Of a stretch of DNA of 64,000 nt, positions 28,131-38,844 are shown one piece after another (position 1 is the first letter of the stretch; the number at the start of each line of letters is the position of its first letter). Both the position numbers and the translations under genes were made by a program. The DNA lies in the NCBI GenBank assembly GCA_947631575.1, contig CANRLW010000004.1:30584-94583 (forward strand), given 5' to 3'. The stretch is from an uncultured Clostridia bacterium (lineage in GTDB: Bacteria; Bacillota; Clostridia; Oscillospirales; Ruminococcaceae). The notes below the pieces were generated by a model. The model had not been told where the DNA came from. It made no database searches and saw only the letters and a list, made by a program, of their open reading frames with translations.

Positions 28131-28808
28131 TTAAACCTCGAATTTATACCCCAATCCGCGCAATGTTACTATAAATTTTCTATATGGTCCGAGATTGTTT
28201 CTGAGCATTTTTATGTGAGTATCAATTGTTCTGTCATCACCGAAAAAGTCATAGCCCCACACTTCTTCGAGCAATTTATTTCTTGTAAGCGCAATGTTTT
28301 TATTCCTTACAAGATAGAACAGCAAATCATATTCCTTTGGCGTGAGGTTTGCTTTTACTCCGTCTATATAAACATTTCGCGAAACAAAGTTTATTTCAAG
28401 TCCCTCAAACTTTTCTGTATCGGACGGGGACGTTTGTGCAGAAGAGGTCGAATTCCGTTTTACTATAGCATTTATTCTCGCCATAACCTCCTTTGGCGAA
28501 AACGGTTTAACTACATAATCGTCTATACCTATCTCAAAGCCAAACAGCTTGTCATATTCTTCTCCACGTGCCGAGAGCATCATTACAGGTGTTTGTTTAT
28601 ATTTTCTTATTTCCTTGCAGGCTGAATAGCCGTCGAGCCTCGGCATCATGATATCCATTATTATTATATCATAATCCTTTGCCTTTGCCATTTCTATTGC
28701 CTGCATACCGTCGCTTGCCTCATCTACCTCGTGACCTTCAAATTCGGCATATTCCTTTATAACTTCACGTATATGCTCTTCATCATCAACAACAAGTATT
28801 TTATACAC
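28131..28808 (-). CDS. OmpR-family response regulator
   Basis: ILVVDDEEHIREVIKEYAEFEGHEV, IIMDIMMPRLDG; C-terminal winged helix. Confidence 0.93.
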   Translation of the reverse strand: MYKILVVDDEEHIREVIKEYAEFEGHEVDEASDGMQAIEMAKAKDYDIIIMDIMMPRLDGYSACKEIRKYKQTPVMMLSARGEEYDKLFGFEIGIDDYVVKPFSPKEVMARINAIVKRNSTSSAQTSPSDTEKFEGLEINFVSRNVYIDGVKANLTPKEYDLLFYLVRNKNIALTRNKLLEEVWGYDFFGDDRTIDTHIKMLRNNLGPYRKFIVTLRGLGYKFEV

Positions 28809-28849
28809 AAAAGCACCTCTTTCCTTTTTATATCCCGTTTAGTAAAAGC

Positions 28850-28934
28850 GGGCGCTCCTTCTGTTTCGTAGCCTGTTCACATAAACTCTGCGTTTTGCGA
28901 CAGATCTACGTGAACAGGCTTTAAAAGAACGCCC
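28850..28934 (-). other. Nested hairpin in leader of the response regulator gene
   Basis: Outer GGGCGCTCCTT/AAAGAACGCCC imperfect stem enclosing perfect 11-bp AGCCTGTTCAC/GTGAACAGGCT. Confidence 0.55.
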
Positions 28935-29058
28935 TAAATAATAAAGAGAAAATTATGAACATTGCCGCCATGTCATAAGGACAAGTTCCCTTGTCCAAAA
29001 ATAATAATACAAAATATTTATGAAAACAACGTGATAATCAACTGAAATTTATTGAAAA

Positions 29059-30144
29059 TCAAATTTTATTACTGAATAATTCAACAACTTCTCCGATCTT
29101 AAGCTCTAAGAAATCCGGTATTCCTGTTTCAAAATATGTAAATTCATCACATTCAAAGAAGAGTGCATTTTCTCCATGTTTTTTCTCTTCAGGAATTTTC
29201 AGCAGTGTAATTGCCATTCCATCAACCTTTTCAAGTATAAATTCGCCTCCAGTTTCCTCAGCATAACGCTTTAAGATAGGTACTCCGCAGGCAAATTTAT
29301 TCATTGAAAAATCATCTTCATACAGAGTTTCATGATTTTCAGCAAAATAGGAAATATCGTTTATTATCTTAAAAACTACATAATTTCTTTTGTTTTCGGT
29401 TATAGTTGTTAAATTGATCTTGGGAACACAATCTCTGGTTGAATACATAAGCGAGTTCTGAATTGCGCTTACCAAGGCTACTATGCTATGCCGCCTGTCC
29501 GCTCCGATATAATAATGTTTTTGTTGATCGTTAAAATCAATATACCTTCCGCAATCTATAAGCAACTTATTAGTGCGTTTAACGACAGTTGACAGCAATT
29601 GAAAACAATCTATCATGACCGGCTGTGGCTCTCGCATCAACATGTTCAGATATTCGAGAATACTTTGAAATACTCGGTTTATCTTTAAAAGGCTTACTTC
29701 CATATCCGCAGCAGCCTTTGTCATGTTCTGATTTCTCAGATTTTTCATTATTCCCCAAAGTCTTGAAGAATTAGCCTGAATAACGTCAATACTTGAAATC
29801 AATCTTTCTGCAAAGTCAGTATACCTTGCCATTGAGCCGAGCGTATGGCTGTTAAACAAACCACAGACATAATATCCGTCCGTTCTGCATACTTTTGCGC
29901 AATACTGAACTCCTTTTATAATAAAAATCGTAGTGTAAAAATCAAGGTCTTCAAAAAAATAATCGTCCTTGAAAACCGACTTTACATCGGAATCCTGTTT
30001 TATCAAATCGTTTTTACTATAAACACATTTGCTCTGACTGTTAAAGATTGCCGTAGGAAAATCAAAAGATTCGCAGATTTCGATTATCTTTCTAAGCTTT
30101 GCTCTTTCTTCAAGCAGGCTGTCTTTTATATACTGTTCGCTCAC
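29059..30144 (-). CDS. Atypical histidine-kinase-like protein (degenerate H-box)
   Basis: C-terminal GHKL-like NSLMYSTRD...ACGVPILKRYAEETGGEFILEKVDG...; no canonical HELRTPL. Confidence 0.6.
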   Translation of the reverse strand: MSEQYIKDSLLEERAKLRKIIEICESFDFPTAIFNSQSKCVYSKNDLIKQDSDVKSVFKDDYFFEDLDFYTTIFIIKGVQYCAKVCRTDGYYVCGLFNSHTLGSMARYTDFAERLISSIDVIQANSSRLWGIMKNLRNQNMTKAAADMEVSLLKINRVFQSILEYLNMLMREPQPVMIDCFQLLSTVVKRTNKLLIDCGRYIDFNDQQKHYYIGADRRHSIVALVSAIQNSLMYSTRDCVPKINLTTITENKRNYVVFKIINDISYFAENHETLYEDDFSMNKFACGVPILKRYAEETGGEFILEKVDGMAITLLKIPEEKKHGENALFFECDEFTYFETGIPDFLELKIGEVVELFSNKI

Positions 30145-31931
30145 ACGAGCTGCTCCATTTCATCTAGTAATTCTTTTAAAAGTTTCATTGCGTTTTTAGC
30201 GGGTATGTCTGACGTCATATCAACGCCCGCGTCTTTTAGCAATGATATAGGATCTTTTGAACATCCGCCGCTGAGGAATCCTATATAATCCTTTACAGCG
30301 TTTTCTCCCTCGTTCAGTATCCTTTCGGAAAGGGCAATTGCCGCAAGGAATCCCGTAGCATACTGATAAACATAATAATCATAATAGAAATGCGGTATTC
30401 TTGCCCATTCCATATCCAGCCCGCTGTCTATTATAAGGTCGTTTCCGTAATATTCGCAGTTTAGCTTACGGTACATTTCGCAGAGCTTTTCTGCCGTAAG
30501 GCTGCCGCCGTTTTCAACGGTTTCGTTTATTTGCAGCTCAAATTCCGCAAACATTGCCTGGCGAAAAAACGTTGTCCTGAATTGCTCAAGAAAATAATTC
30601 ACGAGAAACGCTCTGCGCTTTTTATCGGTCGTGTTTTTCAGAAGATACTGCATAAGCAGGCTCTCGTTACAGGTAGATGCGACTTCCGCCACAAAAATAA
30701 CATAATCCGAATAGACCGTAGGCTGATTTTTATTGGAAAGATATGAATGGATAGCGTGTCCCATTTCGTGAGCAAGAGTAAACTCCCAGTTAAGAGTATT
30801 CTTGTAATTGAGCAGAACAAACGGGTGGACTTTAGCTCCAGCCGAATATGCTCCGCTGCGTTTGCCTTCGTTTTCGAGAACATCTATCCAGCCATTCTCC
30901 AGACCTTCGCGGAAAATCTTTCGATATTCATCGCCCATCGGAGCAAGAGCCTCATAAACATCGCGTTTCGCCTGTTCATACGAAACATTGTCATCTATAC
31001 CCTCGACAATCGGCGTGTACAGGTCATAAGCGTGAAGTTCATCAAGCCCAAGTGCTTTTTTGCGTATCCTGACATATCTGTGCATAAGCTCTGAATTTTC
31101 GTGGACAGAACTGATAAGGCTGTGATATACCTTTGTATCGACCTCGTTCTGATCAAGCGACATTTCGAGAGTGCTGTTATATTTTCTTGCCCTTGAGCGG
31201 AAAACAAGCGTTTTGACCTGTGCGGAAAGCATTGCCGCAGATGTGTTTTTAAAGCTCTCATACGTCTGATACAAAGCATCGAAAGCAGACTTTCTTAGTA
31301 CCCTGTCTGAACTCTGAACTAGAGGAATATAGCTTTCGTGAGTAAGCTGATGATGATTTCCGTCTTTATCAACCGCGTCGGGAAACTTCAGATCGGCGTC
31401 ATTGAAAAGTGAAAAAATGTCCTCGGGAGTGCCCTGCATTTCCCCCGCAAGAGCCATTATGCGCTCCTCGTTTTCGGAGAGAATGTGAGCGCGCTTTCGG
31501 CGTATCCTGTCTATGGCGATCCTGTATAATTCAAGTTCGGGACAAGCTTTATAAAACCCGTCTATGCTCTCGTCGGGAATGCCTATTATTTCGGGAACAG
31601 CAAACGCACAATCGCCCGAAATCTTTACCAAAAGCATTTGCAGTCTGCCGCACATATCCTGATATTTTGACACTCTCGTATCTTCATCACTTTTGCGCTG
31701 CGCATAATTTATAAGGCTGTCAAACAGCAGCGTAAGCTCATCGTCAAGTTTAAGATATTCAAGCAGCTTCTCGGGCTCGCCGAGTTTTCCCTTGTATCCC
31801 GCACTTTTTTCGGCTAATTCGCCTGCTTTTATAAGATCCTTTTCCCAAAGCTCGTCGCTTTTGTAAATATCTTCAATTGACCACTTGCTTTCAGCAGGAA
31901 CATCAGCCCTTGCGGGTATTCTTTCAGCCAT
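30141..31931 (-). CDS. pepF: Oligoendopeptidase F (M3 family)
   Basis: TLAHEMGHAIHSYLSN zinc motif; ARADVPAESKWSIEDIY. Confidence 0.93.
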   Translation of the reverse strand: MAERIPARADVPAESKWSIEDIYKSDELWEKDLIKAGELAEKSAGYKGKLGEPEKLLEYLKLDDELTLLFDSLINYAQRKSDEDTRVSKYQDMCGRLQMLLVKISGDCAFAVPEIIGIPDESIDGFYKACPELELYRIAIDRIRRKRAHILSENEERIMALAGEMQGTPEDIFSLFNDADLKFPDAVDKDGNHHQLTHESYIPLVQSSDRVLRKSAFDALYQTYESFKNTSAAMLSAQVKTLVFRSRARKYNSTLEMSLDQNEVDTKVYHSLISSVHENSELMHRYVRIRKKALGLDELHAYDLYTPIVEGIDDNVSYEQAKRDVYEALAPMGDEYRKIFREGLENGWIDVLENEGKRSGAYSAGAKVHPFVLLNYKNTLNWEFTLAHEMGHAIHSYLSNKNQPTVYSDYVIFVAEVASTCNESLLMQYLLKNTTDKKRRAFLVNYFLEQFRTTFFRQAMFAEFELQINETVENGGSLTAEKLCEMYRKLNCEYYGNDLIIDSGLDMEWARIPHFYYDYYVYQYATGFLAAIALSERILNEGENAVKDYIGFLSGGCSKDPISLLKDAGVDMTSDIPAKNAMKLLKELLDEMEQLV

Positions 31932-31943
31932 ATAACTCTCCTT

Positions 31944-32492
31944 TCATCGAAGTCTTTTGCTTATCTTTGTTTTTATGATCTTTTCATAGAACGGTTTCAA
32001 ATAAGCGAGGAAAATGTCGTATGAAACAAACGCAAAAATCGCGAGTACGACAATAAATATCATGCTGTATTTTCCGAAATCATTCGAGCTTTCCAAAAGC
32101 TCCGTCATGCCGAAAACATAAATAAGCAATAAATAACAGCCTGTCGTTGATACGGCAAGTACAGCTAATTTTATCACGCCTCTAAGCAAAACGAACTTTA
32201 TCTTCTGGATATATTCCCTCAGTATAGGATAATATCCGAGCAGGAAAATAAACATCATCGCCGCTTCGTAGTTTGAAGTGATAAGCAAGCACAAAAGCCC
32301 GACAGCAACATAACTTACAAGCCCATATTTAACGCCGAGGTTTTCCTTTATCACATAAATAAGGACACCTGCAAACCCGGGAGTTACATACTCAAACGTC
32401 GGTACGAAACCAAAAACAAACATCACAGCGATTGCAAGCCCGCTCATTATTCCGCAAAGGGCTACAACATAACCTATACGAGGCTTTGACAT
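31944..32492 (-). CDS. Integral membrane protein
   Basis: 182-aa multi-TM ORF. Confidence 0.65.
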   Translation of the reverse strand: MSKPRIGYVVALCGIMSGLAIAVMFVFGFVPTFEYVTPGFAGVLIYVIKENLGVKYGLVSYVAVGLLCLLITSNYEAAMMFIFLLGYYPILREYIQKIKFVLLRGVIKLAVLAVSTTGCYLLLIYVFGMTELLESSNDFGKYSMIFIVVLAIFAFVSYDIFLAYLKPFYEKIIKTKISKRLR

Positions 32493-32493
32493 C

Positions 32494-33348
32494 TTATCCG
32501 CGCCCCTGTCCGTAAAACTCCATACTCTTTTCTTTTTGTATTCTTCCGTCTTTCAAAAGCTCGCGCAAGGTATCTATATCATCATTCATCATAGCGTCAC
32601 GATATTCCGTAAGCGAATGAATGATATTATTCACCTCAAATAAAAGCGCCTCTTTATTGCACATAAAAAGCCCCGACCACATTTCCTCATTAAGGTAAGC
32701 TACTCTTGTAAGATCAAGAAAGCTACCCGCCGAAAAACCGTCTGCTTTAAGCAGCGAAGGACTTTTTACATACGCGTTTGAAACAACATGCGCAAGCTGC
32801 GAAGTATATGCTATATTTCTGTCATGCTGTTCGGGCGTGGCTATAACGACCTGTCCGAAATTCATACATGCGCCAAGCGTTGAAACAAGATCTATAGCTA
32901 TCTGCGGAGTATTCTCCGTAGGCGTGATTATAAAGCTAGCTTTGTTGAAAAGTTCCGCGCTCGAATAGTCAAAGCCCGAATGTTCCGTTCCCGCCATAGG
33001 GTGCGTTCCGATAAATATAACTCCCTTTTCTTCAAGGACAGGCGTACAGTTATTTACAATATAACCCTTTACGCCGCAGATATCCATTACTATCGAGCCT
33101 TTTTTGAATTTATCGGCATTTTCTTTTACAAACTTTACTATAGAAAACGGATAAAGAGCTATAACAGTGAGATTTGCCTCGCAAAGCCTGTCTACGCCAA
33201 TCTCCTCGTCTATGGCTCCCGCTTTAAGAGCCTTGTTTATCGTTTCTTTGTCGGTATCAATTCCCATGATATGATGGAAAGTGTTGGCTTTAAGGGCTTT
33301 GCAAATTGAACCGCCTATAAGTCCAAGACCTACTACCGCAATATTCAA
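32494..33348 (-). CDS. Prephenate dehydrogenase
   Basis: IAVVGLGLIGGSICKALK; GTHPMAGTEHSGFDYS. Confidence 0.92.
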   Translation of the reverse strand: MNIAVVGLGLIGGSICKALKANTFHHIMGIDTDKETINKALKAGAIDEEIGVDRLCEANLTVIALYPFSIVKFVKENADKFKKGSIVMDICGVKGYIVNNCTPVLEEKGVIFIGTHPMAGTEHSGFDYSSAELFNKASFIITPTENTPQIAIDLVSTLGACMNFGQVVIATPEQHDRNIAYTSQLAHVVSNAYVKSPSLLKADGFSAGSFLDLTRVAYLNEEMWSGLFMCNKEALLFEVNNIIHSLTEYRDAMMNDDIDTLRELLKDGRIQKEKSMEFYGQGRG

Positions 33349-33491
33349 AATTATTCCACCTTTGATATTATTGACATTATAATTATAGCACCTTTTTCCT
33401 GATTTTTCAATAGCAAATAACTCATTTTGTAAATTTTTTATTATTCAGGCAAAAATAATTTTACCAAGTATTATAACATCTTAAACACATT

Positions 33492-33515
33492 TAGGGCGTT
33501 GTTTCCAACGCCCTA
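33492..33515 (-). terminator. Intrinsic terminator-like hairpin downstream of fba
   Basis: TAGGGCGTTG TTTC CAACGCCCTA. Confidence 0.65.
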
Positions 33516-33529
33516 TAGTTTATATTAAG

Positions 33530-34393
33530 TTATGCTTTTCCTACAGAGCCGAAAAGTTCCATTTTCTCTCTTACTGTAGCTTTTATAGCCTCTGCGCCGG
33601 GAGATAAGAGTTTTCTCGGGTCAAAGCCCTTGCCCTGCTGGTCCTTGCCTTCTTCAATATACTTTCTTGTTGCCTCGGCAAAAGAGAGCTGGCACTCGGT
33701 GTTTACGTTTATCTTCGCAACGCCGAGAGAAATTGCTTTCTTTATCATATCAGCGGGAATGCCCGTACCGCCGTGAAGAACAAGCGGCATATCGCCGACT
33801 TCCTTCTTTACTGCCTCAAGAGTTTCAAAAGAAAGTCCGGGCCAGTTTGCGGGATATTTACCGTGAATGTTTCCTATGCCTGCCGCGAGCATCGTAACTC
33901 CGAGATCTGCAATAGCCTTGCACTCTTTGGGGTCTGCGCACTCGCCCATTCCTACAACGCCGTCCTCTTCGCCGCCTATCGAGCCAACTTCAGCCTCTAT
34001 CGAAATTCCCAGAACATCACAAGTATTAACGAGAATTTTCGTCTTTTCAATGTTCTCCGCGATAGGATAATGTGAGCCATCGAACATTATCGAAGAAAAG
34101 CCCGCTCTTATGCACTTCTGTGCACCCTCAAAAGTTCCGTGGTCGAGGTGGAGCGCAACGGGAACGGTTATCTTCATTTCTTCGAGCATACCGTTTACCA
34201 TGCCTACAACGGTCTTAAATCCCGTCATATATTTTCCTGCGCCCTCGGATACGCCCAGTATAACGGGCGACCTCAGTTCCTCAGCTACAGCGAGGATAGA
34301 CTTTGTCCATTCAAGGTTGTTGATGTTGAACTGTCCGACAGCGTACTTTCCGTCACGCGCCTTGTTCAGCATTTCTTTTGCGGAAACCAACAT
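33530..34393 (-). CDS. fba: Class II fructose-1,6-bisphosphate aldolase
   Basis: VALHLDHGTFE, SIMFDGSHYP, LVLHGGTGIP, KINVNTECQ. Confidence 0.93.
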   Translation of the reverse strand: MLVSAKEMLNKARDGKYAVGQFNINNLEWTKSILAVAEELRSPVILGVSEGAGKYMTGFKTVVGMVNGMLEEMKITVPVALHLDHGTFEGAQKCIRAGFSSIMFDGSHYPIAENIEKTKILVNTCDVLGISIEAEVGSIGGEEDGVVGMGECADPKECKAIADLGVTMLAAGIGNIHGKYPANWPGLSFETLEAVKKEVGDMPLVLHGGTGIPADMIKKAISLGVAKINVNTECQLSFAEATRKYIEEGKDQQGKGFDPRKLLSPGAEAIKATVREKMELFGSVGKA

Positions 34394-34443
34394 AGAAAAA
34401 TTCTCCTTTATAATTAAATTTGGGATAATAAATCCATAAGTTG

Positions 34444-34472
34444 ATTATATCACATTTTCCACAAAATTGCAA
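34444..34472 (-). promoter_or_regulatory. Candidate sigma-A promoter for fba
   Basis: Minus strand TTGCAA-N17-TATAAT. Confidence 0.55.
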
Positions 34473-34570
34473 GAGCTTTTGAATAATTTTTCCTCAAACT
34501 TCACAAATTTTGTAAAAATTCTCACTTTGTATTCATATTAACAAGTGAAATTATGTTTCGCATTTATATG

Positions 34571-34897
34571 TTAAGTGTTGTGGTCGCTTGTATGAAACTG
34601 TTTTAAATTTCCTATCTTTTTCGCTCTTTCGCGCATTATGTTTTCAACCTCTTCAACGGAAAGCCCGCGCTCAGCCATAAGCACCGCGACATGATAAAAA
34701 AGATCGTTTATTTCGTTTGCAAGCTCGTCATTGTCTTTATTTTTCGCGGCAATGACCATTTCCGTACATTCCTCGCCGCACTTTTTGAGAATTTTGTCAA
34801 GCCCCTTATCAAAAAGATAGCAGGTGTAAGAACCCTCCTGCGGGTTTGCCCTGCGGTCTACAATTACATCGTACATTTCCTTGAACGCTTCGCTCAT
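34571..34897 (-). CDS. hisE: Phosphoribosyl-ATP diphosphatase
   Basis: GSYTCYLFDKGLDKILKKCGEECTEMVIAAKN. Confidence 0.93.
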   Translation of the reverse strand: MSEAFKEMYDVIVDRRANPQEGSYTCYLFDKGLDKILKKCGEECTEMVIAAKNKDNDELANEINDLFYHVAVLMAERGLSVEEVENIMRERAKKIGNLKQFHTSDHNT

Positions 34898-35535
34898 TGT
34901 TTTTCCTCCTGAAAATTTTCGTGTTTTATGATCTCTCCCAGTACGGAAAGATTTTTCGGCGTGGCTTTGAAGGTTATCAGCGTTTCCTCCTTGTCTCCCA
35001 CGTTTGCCATTATTGCTATTTTATTATTTTCAAGTTTTGCAAAAACAGGAACAGAATTTTTCATTCTTACTGTCCTGATGCCGTTTTTCGTGATTATTGT
35101 CAGATTTCCAACAGCCAATAAAAGCATCTCTGCTCCCAAAACCAAAAACAAAACAGCTAATTTGGTGTAGATGTCGGCATTGGCGTTGAGGTTGTTTGCC
35201 ATATTCTGATAATACACATTGGGGTCTGTAATTTCTATTCCAAACTTTTGCTCGTCCTGCTGTGCCAAATATTCGACATAATCAGTCCCCAAATATCCCT
35301 CGACCATTTTAGCGTTTTTAGAAATTTCATTTGCGCGGCTAAAAATGTAACCTGCCGCCACAAATATTACAGCGGATGCGGCAAGAACAATTATCATGCC
35401 TTTAGTAAAATTCAGCTTTACTGCAAGAATACCCTCTTTATTACACGCCGCAAAAGCCCTTATATATTTGCAGAGCATAATAAGCACCGCCGCGCATAAT
35501 ATACACATACTTACAGTAAATAATACATTTATCAC
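34894..35535 (-). CDS. Uncharacterised membrane protein in his operon
   Basis: 213-aa ORF with several TM segments; 4-bp overlap with hisE. Confidence 0.65.
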   Translation of the reverse strand: MINVLFTVSMCILCAAVLIMLCKYIRAFAACNKEGILAVKLNFTKGMIIVLAASAVIFVAAGYIFSRANEISKNAKMVEGYLGTDYVEYLAQQDEQKFGIEITDPNVYYQNMANNLNANADIYTKLAVLFLVLGAEMLLLAVGNLTIITKNGIRTVRMKNSVPVFAKLENNKIAIMANVGDKEETLITFKATPKNLSVLGEIIKHENFQEEKQ

Positions 35536-35545
35536 GTATATGTCC

Positions 35546-35860
35546 TCACTTTATCTTGTTAAAAAAGCACGTTCTGTTTCCCGTATGACAAGCCGCGCCC
35601 GTCTGTTCGACCTTAACAAGCAAAGTGTCGTCATCACAGTCGCCGTAAATTTCAATAACGCGCTGAACGTGACCCGAAGTCGCGCCCTTGTTCCAAAGCT
35701 CCTGCCTTGACCTGCTCCAGAACCAAGTATAGCCCGTTTCGAGCATTTTTCTCATGCTCTCCTCGTTCATATATGCGAGCATAAGCACCTCTCCCGTCTG
35801 ATAGTCCTGCACTATCGCGGGAATAAGCTCAGATTTTTTAAAATACTTTTTTAAGTCCAT
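35546..35860 (-). CDS. hisI: Phosphoribosyl-AMP cyclohydrolase
   Basis: [47 protein letters not shown]. Confidence 0.95.
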   Translation of the reverse strand: MDLKKYFKKSELIPAIVQDYQTGEVLMLAYMNEESMRKMLETGYTWFWSRSRQELWNKGATSGHVQRVIEIYGDCDDDTLLVKVEQTGAACHTGNRTCFFNKIK

Positions 35861-35867
35861 ATTTACC

Positions 35868-36590
35868 TCAATCCCACCAGAAATACCATACCGACGATTT
35901 CATAAGCGTATCTGCAAGCGCGCCGATAGTATTCAAGCCCTGATCGACAATATCGCCGCAAAAAACATACTGTTCAAGCGCCAACTCCATAGCGGCTTTT
36001 TTATCCTTTACGGGGCGCGCCGCAAACTCCAGAATATCGTGCGTCATTACCGCGGGTATCGCTCCGTATTTCTCGTACCAGTACTTTGCAATGTACATAA
36101 TTTCATCATTTGTCGGACATTCGTTCCAACCGCCGAACGGAACCCATGCGAAAACCTCCCACGGGTTTTTTACGGGTATTTTCGCTATAACGCACTCCGT
36201 TGATTTCCTCGTTTCATAGTCGATCATTCCTATAAAGAACTTGTTTGCCTCGCCGCCCGATACCGCGCCGATAATCTCCTCCAATTCCTCGGCAGTAAAT
36301 GACCCTGTAAACTCCGATATTCTTTCACGAAACCAATTTGCGGGAATTGTCGGTTCTTCTGACATTACCTCTTTTTGATATTCCCCGCGCGGTTTCCATT
36401 CGTCAAAATCTCTTTCAAAATATCCGTCAAGCCCGAAAATCATCGGAGTATATCCGCCCATTTCGCGCTTTGCGTACAGGTCGTCATATATGTTCATAAT
36501 TTTAGAAAGTTCAGTACCCGCTGGTATAAACTCGCACGGACAGCCGAGATAATCTATCAGTTTCTTTGCCTGTTCGCTTATCTTCGCCAT
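35868..36590 (-). CDS. DUF4253-like protein in his operon
   Basis: C-terminus [35 protein letters not shown]...[14 protein letters not shown]...WYFWWD; family recalled from memory. Confidence 0.65.
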   Translation of the reverse strand: MAKISEQAKKLIDYLGCPCEFIPAGTELSKIMNIYDDLYAKREMGGYTPMIFGLDGYFERDFDEWKPRGEYQKEVMSEEPTIPANWFRERISEFTGSFTAEELEEIIGAVSGGEANKFFIGMIDYETRKSTECVIAKIPVKNPWEVFAWVPFGGWNECPTNDEIMYIAKYWYEKYGAIPAVMTHDILEFAARPVKDKKAAMELALEQYVFCGDIVDQGLNTIGALADTLMKSSVWYFWWD

Positions 36591-36601
36591 GTTATTCTCC
36601 T

Positions 36602-37357
36602 TTATCTTGCGGGGATATTGTGTTCTTTCAAATGGCGCTTTACTTCGCCAACTGTCAGCTCTCTAAAATGAAACAGCGACGCAGCCAATGCCGCAGAGGA
36701 ATTTGTTTTCTTAAACACTTCTGAAAAATGCTCTAATTTCCCGCAGCCGCCGCTTGCTATAACAGGGATAGTTACACGCTCGCAGACAAAGTTCAGCATT
36801 TCAATGTCAAATCCCCCGCGAACGCCGTCCGTATCAATTGAGTTAAGGCAAATTTCGCCCGCGCCGCGCTCGGAAATTTCTTTTACCCAGTCGCCCAGAT
36901 CAAGCCCCATGTCCACACGCCCGCCGTTTATGTAAACAGAATAGCCGCCCTTTCCGTTGCGCTTGGCGTCTATTCCCACTACAACGCACTGACTTCCGAA
37001 TATTTCCGCCGCGTCGCTAATAAGCTTTGGATTTTTTACAGCCAGAGAGTTTACGGAAACCTTGTCCGCGCCTGCTCTTAACACCTCGCGAAAATCATCA
37101 ACAGAGCCTATTCCGCCGCCGACGCAAAGCGGCACGAAAACCTGTCTTGCCGTTCTTCTCACAACGTCCAGCATAACTCCGCGTCCTTCATAAGACGCAG
37201 TTATGTCGTAGAAAACTATCTCGTCCGCGCCTTGCTTGTTGTATTCAACAGCAAGCTCCACAGGGTCGCCGACATCTTTTATTCCCTCAAAATTTACTCC
37301 CTTTACGACCTTTCCGTTTCTGACGTCAAGGCAGGGTATTATTCTTTTCGCAAGCAT
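36602..37357 (-). CDS. hisF: Imidazole glycerol phosphate synthase cyclase subunit
   Basis: [32 protein letters not shown]. Confidence 0.96.
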   Translation of the reverse strand: MLAKRIIPCLDVRNGKVVKGVNFEGIKDVGDPVELAVEYNKQGADEIVFYDITASYEGRGVMLDVVRRTARQVFVPLCVGGGIGSVDDFREVLRAGADKVSVNSLAVKNPKLISDAAEIFGSQCVVVGIDAKRNGKGGYSVYINGGRVDMGLDLGDWVKEISERGAGEICLNSIDTDGVRGGFDIEMLNFVCERVTIPVIASGGCGKLEHFSEVFKKTNSSAALAASLFHFRELTVGEVKRHLKEHNIPAR

Positions 37358-37360
37358 TTT

Positions 37361-38077
37361 TTACTCCTTTGCCGCGTTTATTGCTTTTTTAAGATCAAGA
37401 CTTCCCGAATAAATGGACTTTCCGCAAATAGCGCCGTATAATCCGAGCTTTCTGCAAATGTTTATGTCTTCAATAGAACGTACTCCCCCGCTTGCTATAA
37501 TATTCGCGGAGCAGCTTGTGTTTATCTGTTCAAGCTGTTCGGCGTTAACCCCCGAAAGTGTTCCGTCCTTTGAAATGTCGGTAAAAATTATGTACTCAAC
37601 GCCTATCCTGCTCATCTGCCGCGCAAGTATCGTAAAATAAACGTCCGATGTTTCAAGCCAGCCCTCTGTCGCAACATAGCCGTTCCTTGCATCAATGCCG
37701 ACGGCAATCCTGCCGCCGAATTCCTTTACCGCGTCTTTTACAAGCTGTGGATCTTTAACAGCCGCCGAACCTATTATAACACGCGAAATTCCATTTTTAA
37801 GGTACATCTCGACGGTATCGAGAGAACGTATTCCCCCGCCTACTTCAACTTTCAAATTCGTGTTTTTCGCTACGTCAATGAAAATTTCCTTGTTCTGCTG
37901 TGTCGCGTCCTTTGCGCCGTCAAGGTCTACCATATGTATCCACTCTGCGCCAGCGCTCTCAAACGCCTTTGCGGTGTCCATATAGCTGTCCGCTACTTTT
38001 TGAACGGTATTATAATCGCCCTTGAACAGCCTTACGCACTGTCCGTCTTTTATGTCTATAGCGGGTAAAATAAACAT
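37361..38077 (-). CDS. hisA: ProFAR isomerase
   Basis: [27 protein letters not shown]. Confidence 0.95.
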   Translation of the reverse strand: MFILPAIDIKDGQCVRLFKGDYNTVQKVADSYMDTAKAFESAGAEWIHMVDLDGAKDATQQNKEIFIDVAKNTNLKVEVGGGIRSLDTVEMYLKNGISRVIIGSAAVKDPQLVKDAVKEFGGRIAVGIDARNGYVATEGWLETSDVYFTILARQMSRIGVEYIIFTDISKDGTLSGVNAEQLEQINTSCSANIIASGGVRSIEDINICRKLGLYGAICGKSIYSGSLDLKKAINAAKE

Positions 38078-38229
38078 TTTGTTCTCCTTGCTTTTTAGTT
38101 TGTTGCAATATTGTCAGTCTTACAGTGCGTTAACCTGCTTTCCCCTGCTAAATTTTTTGGGCAAAAGCTGTTTAATGGTAAAAATAATTGCATAAAATTA
38201 AACTTTTACGCTGTAGTGACTTTTCATTA

Positions 38230-38820
38230 TCACAGAGCCGCGAATTTTTTAAGAATTTCAAGCCCCGTTTCTCCGCTTTTTTCTGGGTGGAACTGTGCAC
38301 CATAAACATTTCCAGAAAATACAAGCGCAGGAACTTTCATTCCATAGTCGCAATATGCCGAAACGTTTTCGCTCGGGCAATCCGCCGCATATGAATGTAC
38401 AAAATAAACGTATTCCCCGCCCTTTTGAAGAAGTCCGCAGGAATTGTTCAATACAAGCTCATTCCAGCCTATATGCGGAATGGGGAGGTCTTTGGGCGTC
38501 ATAAGTTTTACGCTGCCCTTTATAAGCCCCAAGCCCTCTGTTTCCTCAAACTCATAGCCCTTTTCAAAGAGCATTTGCATTCCGAGGCAAATGCCGAGGA
38601 GCGGTTTCTTTTTGGATTCTTCTTTTATTATTTCCGTAAGACCGCTGTTGTTAAGCATTCTCATTGCGTCGGGAAAAGCGCCTACTCCCGGCAGAATAAG
38701 CCTGTCGGCATTTCTCAGATCATCTGCGTTTTTTGTTATTATGTTCTCTATTCCGAGATAATCGAGCGCATTTTTTACGCTGAAAAGATTTCCCGCGCCG
38801 TAGTCAATTATCGCAGTCAT
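38230..38820 (-). CDS. hisH: Imidazole glycerol phosphate synthase glutaminase subunit
   Basis: IDYGAGNLFSVKNAL, LLGICLGMQMLF, GAQFHPEKS. Confidence 0.95.
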   Translation of the reverse strand: MTAIIDYGAGNLFSVKNALDYLGIENIITKNADDLRNADRLILPGVGAFPDAMRMLNNSGLTEIIKEESKKKPLLGICLGMQMLFEKGYEFEETEGLGLIKGSVKLMTPKDLPIPHIGWNELVLNNSCGLLQKGGEYVYFVHSYAADCPSENVSAYCDYGMKVPALVFSGNVYGAQFHPEKSGETGLEILKKFAAL

Positions 38821-38844
38821 TAAAGTTGTCCCCTTTTGTTTACT

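Noticed and set aside
28979-28996. GGACAAG-TTCC-CTTGTCC perfect hairpin as a terminator
   Set aside because: No T tract on either strand next to the stem; kept only as an unexplained small dyad.
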